Shown here: piece by piece, positions 61,361 through 64,000 of the stretch
Layout of the letters: each line of letters begins with the position of its first letter
How positions within the stretch are numbered: the stretch's first letter is position 1
Source of the DNA: SIG603 sp964370775
GTDB taxonomy: Bacteria; Bacillota; Clostridia; Oscillospirales; Acutalibacteraceae
DNA length: 64,000 nucleotides
Reading direction: 5' to 3'
Assembly (NCBI GenBank): GCA_964370775.1
Contig: CAYJKT010000004.1
Span: forward strand, 54,766-118,765
Made by a program: the position numbers and the translations under genes
Notes under the pieces: generated by a model
Told to the model about the DNA's origin: nothing
Seen by the model: only the letters and a program-made list of their open reading frames with translations
Databases searched by the model: none

Positions 61361-62527
61361 ATGGACGCTATTATGAGTTTTTTAAGCGAGACCGGATTTG
61401 CTAGAATTGGGGACAATCCTCTATCTTTAGTTATGATAGCTATTGCATGTTTCTTGTTATACCTTGCAATAGTTAAAAAATTCGAGCCTCTTCTACTTTT
61501 ACCGATAGCTTTCGGTATGTTACTTACAAATTTGCCAGGCGCAAATATGTATCACCCAGAGCTTTTCGCAGACGGGCACGTTCACTGGGAAGCGTTTGGA
61601 GACAGTTCAAACACAGGTTTAATCGATTACCTATATCTAGGTGTTAAACTAGGTATCTATCCTTCATTAATATTCTTAGGTGTTGGCGCAATGACAGACT
61701 TCGGTCCTCTAATCGCAAACCCTAAAAGCTTGCTTCTAGGTGCAGCTGCTCAAGTTGGTATTTTTATCACTTTTATCGGCGCACAATTAATGGGCTTTGA
61801 AGCTACAGAAGCTGCTTCTATCGGAATTATCGGTGGTGCTGACGGCCCTACTGCTATTTATACAGCTACAATGCTTGCTCCTCATCTTTTAGGACCAATC
61901 GCAGTTGCAGCGTATTCTTACATGGCTTTGGTTCCAGTTATCCAACCACCAATCATGAAAGCTCTAACATCAAAAGCTGAGCGTGTAATTGAGATGAAAC
62001 AATTACGCACAGTGTCAAAAACAGAGAAAATTATTTTCCCTATCGTTGTTACAATTTTCGTAGCATTAATGCTACCATCTGCTGCTCCTCTAATCGGCTG
62101 CTTAATGTTTGGTAACCTATTAAAAGAGAGCGGAGTTACAGAGAGACTTTCAAAAACAGCTCAAAACGAGCTAATGAACATTGTTACAATCTTCTTAGGA
62201 ATTTCAGTTGGTGCAACAGCAACAGCAGATGCTTTCCTAGATTTACAAACAATTCAAATCATGATAATGGGTGTTGTTGCATTTGCTTGCGGTACAGCAG
62301 GTGGTGTTTTACTAGCAAAACTTATTAACGTGTTCTCAAAAGAAAAAATCAACCCACTTATTGGCTCTGCTGGCGTTTCTGCAGTTCCAATGGCAGCTCG
62401 TGTGTCACAAACAGTTGGTCAAAAAGAAAAACCATCTAACTTCTTGTTAATGCACGCTATGGGTCCAAACGTTGCAGGTGTTATCGGTTCAGCAGTTGCT
62501 GCCGGTGTATTCCTAGCTATTTTCTAA
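61361..62527 (+). CDS. oadB: Sodium ion-translocating decarboxylase beta subunit
   Basis: 388 residues with about nine or ten membrane helices. IGIIGGADGPTAIYTA and the second GFMGPNVAGVIGSA-like region (HAMGPNVAGVIGSAVAAG) carry the conserved Asp of the sodium channel. It decarboxylates carboxybiotin and drives Na+ out of the cell. AAAGGAG site, 40 nt after the BCCP gene. Confidence 0.95.
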   Translation: MDAIMSFLSETGFARIGDNPLSLVMIAIACFLLYLAIVKKFEPLLLLPIAFGMLLTNLPGANMYHPELFADGHVHWEAFGDSSNTGLIDYLYLGVKLGIYPSLIFLGVGAMTDFGPLIANPKSLLLGAAAQVGIFITFIGAQLMGFEATEAASIGIIGGADGPTAIYTATMLAPHLLGPIAVAAYSYMALVPVIQPPIMKALTSKAERVIEMKQLRTVSKTEKIIFPIVVTIFVALMLPSAAPLIGCLMFGNLLKESGVTERLSKTAQNELMNIVTIFLGISVGATATADAFLDLQTIQIMIMGVVAFACGTAGGVLLAKLINVFSKEKINPLIGSAGVSAVPMAARVSQTVGQKEKPSNFLLMHAMGPNVAGVIGSAVAAGVFLAIF

Positions 62528-62548
62528 TTAATACAGGAGGAAAAAATA

Positions 62549-63985
62549 ATGGCAAATAATCCACTAAAAATTACTGATACTATTCTACGTGACGCTCACC
62601 AATCTCAAGCAGCAACACGTATGAGAATTGAAGATATGTTACCAGCTTGTGAAGTTTTAGACAGCATAGGCTACTGGTCACTAGAGTGCTGGGGTGGCGC
62701 AACATTCGACGCTTGCATGCGTTTCTTAAACGAAGATCCATGGGAGAGACTAAGAACATTAAAAGCTCACCTACCAAACACTCCTCTACAAATGCTTTTA
62801 AGAGGTCAAAATGCTTTAGGTTACAAACACTATGCAGATGATCTAGTTGAGCAATTTGTTAAAAGATCTGTTGAGTGTGGTATTGATATCATCCGTACTT
62901 TCGATGCTCTAAACGACATCAGAAACATGGCGGCTGCTATGAAATACACAAAAAACTACGGTGCTCACGTTGAAGCTACAATCAGTTACACAAAAAGCCC
63001 AGTTCACAGCGAGCAATACTTTGTTGAGCTAGCTATGAAACTAGAGGAAATGGGTGCTGACACTATCTGTATCAAAGATATGGCTAACTTATTGTTACCT
63101 TTCGAAGCATACAGCCTAGTTAAAAAGCTAAAAGCAAGAGTTGGCGTGCCAATTCACCTTCATACACATAACACAACTGGTACAGGCGACATGACTAACC
63201 TTATGGCTGCTCAAGCTGGTGTTGATATCGTTGACTGTGCTCTTTCTCCAATGGCTAATGGTACAGCTCAACCTGCTACTGAGTCTTTAGTTGCTACACT
63301 TCAAGGTACAAGCCGTGATACAGGTTTAGACCTAGCTAAATTATCAGACGCAGCTGCTCACTTTAGAACTGTTGCTGAAAAACTTAAAGAGCAAGGTCAC
63401 CTAGACCCTAAAGTTTTAAGTGTTGATACAAATACTCTATTATACCAAGTACCAGGCGGTATGTTATCTAACCTAATTTCTCAATTAAAACAAGCTAATG
63501 CTCAAGATAAGTATTATGACGTTTTAGCAGAAATCCCAAGAGTTAGAAAAGACTTTGGTTACCCACCACTAGTTACACCTACAAGCCAAATCGTTGGTAC
63601 TCAAGCAGTTATGAACATCTTAACAGGCGAGAGATACAAAATGGTTCCTAAAGAGTCAAAAGGCTTGCTACGTGGCGAATACGGCGCATTACCAGGCGAA
63701 GTAAACGAAGAAGTACGTGCAAAATGCATAGGCGACGACGAAGTTATCACTTGCCGTCCAGCTGACTTACTAAGCCCAGAGTTTGAGAACGTTAAAAAAG
63801 AAGCTAGCGACATCGCTAAATCTGATGATGATGTATTAAGCTATGCAATGTTCCCAACAGTAGCTCCAAAATTCTTTGAAGCTAGAGAGAAAAAAGTTGT
63901 TATTCCAGAGAAATTTGTTGCTTCTACAACAGCAAGCGACGAACCAAAAACTTTAGACATCGAGTCTATCGTTGTTGATTTCTAA
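62549..63985 (+). CDS. oadA: Oxaloacetate decarboxylase alpha subunit (carboxyltransferase)
   Basis: 478 residues. HMGL-like barrel with TDTILRDAHQSQAATRM (metal Asp), GGATFDACMRFLNEDPWERL, TICIKDMANLL (active Lys) and HLHTHNTTGTG (metal His), followed by the conserved PYC/OADA domain (QVPGGMLSNL). It moves CO2 from oxaloacetate to biotin. The C-terminal biotinyl domain of longer OadA proteins is absent, being encoded separately upstream. GGAGG site. The stop lies 15 bases before the window end. Confidence 0.95.
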   Translation: MANNPLKITDTILRDAHQSQAATRMRIEDMLPACEVLDSIGYWSLECWGGATFDACMRFLNEDPWERLRTLKAHLPNTPLQMLLRGQNALGYKHYADDLVEQFVKRSVECGIDIIRTFDALNDIRNMAAAMKYTKNYGAHVEATISYTKSPVHSEQYFVELAMKLEEMGADTICIKDMANLLLPFEAYSLVKKLKARVGVPIHLHTHNTTGTGDMTNLMAAQAGVDIVDCALSPMANGTAQPATESLVATLQGTSRDTGLDLAKLSDAAAHFRTVAEKLKEQGHLDPKVLSVDTNTLLYQVPGGMLSNLISQLKQANAQDKYYDVLAEIPRVRKDFGYPPLVTPTSQIVGTQAVMNILTGERYKMVPKESKGLLRGEYGALPGEVNEEVRAKCIGDDEVITCRPADLLSPEFENVKKEASDIAKSDDDVLSYAMFPTVAPKFFEAREKKVVIPEKFVASTTASDEPKTLDIESIVVDF

Positions 63986-64000
63986 TAACAGATAAATAAA

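Overview
The window is a low-GC stretch of a spore-forming, probably anaerobic Firmicute, most likely a clostridium of the Lachnospirales/Eubacteriales type. The reasons are spoIIE, strong AGGAGG ribosome sites, frequent TTG starts, a T-box leader, families largely confined to Firmicutes (DUF951, DUF2304, DUF3842, DUF4364) and sodium-based energy genes (Mrp-like antiporter, oxaloacetate decarboxylase pump). It is a draft scaffold: a run of 100 Ns lies at 20220-20319. No species can be named from the sequence alone.

Layout. 1-3.1 kb (minus): a Sua5-CoaE fusion cut by the window edge, prfA, DUF951 and DUF2200. 3.2-9.7 kb: AEC permease, ROK sugar kinase and galM, an MFS exporter with an unusual large ArsR-type regulator bracketed by twin terminators, and a TIM-barrel sugar isomerase. 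9.7-14 kb (minus): a seven-gene Mrp/Mbh-type cation antiporter without the large MrpA subunit. 14.1-18.8 kb: an ABC-FtsX exporter divergent from a two-component system, with four 11-bp-spaced repeats between them. 18.8-24.4 kb (minus): nitroreductase, SDR, the assembly gap, and a metNIQ-amidohydrolase operon behind a Met-type T-box. 24.6-27.5 kb: mntP and ftsEX. 27.5-30.1 kb: PilZ protein, ParA, ComFB and GNAT. 30.2-37.2 kb: a MITE-like element, aminotransferase, spoIIE, carbonic anhydrase, VanY-type peptidase and birA.

37.4-53.2 kb is one long co-directional exopolysaccharide operon and the most interesting region. It is a Gram-positive Pel-type locus (DUF2304, SDR-fused PelD, PelE, a large unassigned membrane protein, a polyprenol-phosphate-type GT2, a PelA-position protein without visible catalytic residues, PelF, PelG). 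It continues into two more GT2 enzymes, a pyruvyl transferase and a Wzx-type flippase. PelD keeps an RxxD c-di-GMP site, and PilZ and ComFB, both families tied to cyclic dinucleotides, lie about 10 kb upstream.

53.2-64 kb: XRE regulator, nicotinate phosphoribosyltransferase, RNase P RNA, DUF3842, an ECF S component, an aminotransferase with trpS, a GC-rich repeat, DUF4364, and an oadG-BCCP-oadB-oadA sodium-pumping decarboxylase operon whose biotin carrier is a separate protein. BirA, the ligase that would biotinylate it, is encoded at 36.2 kb.
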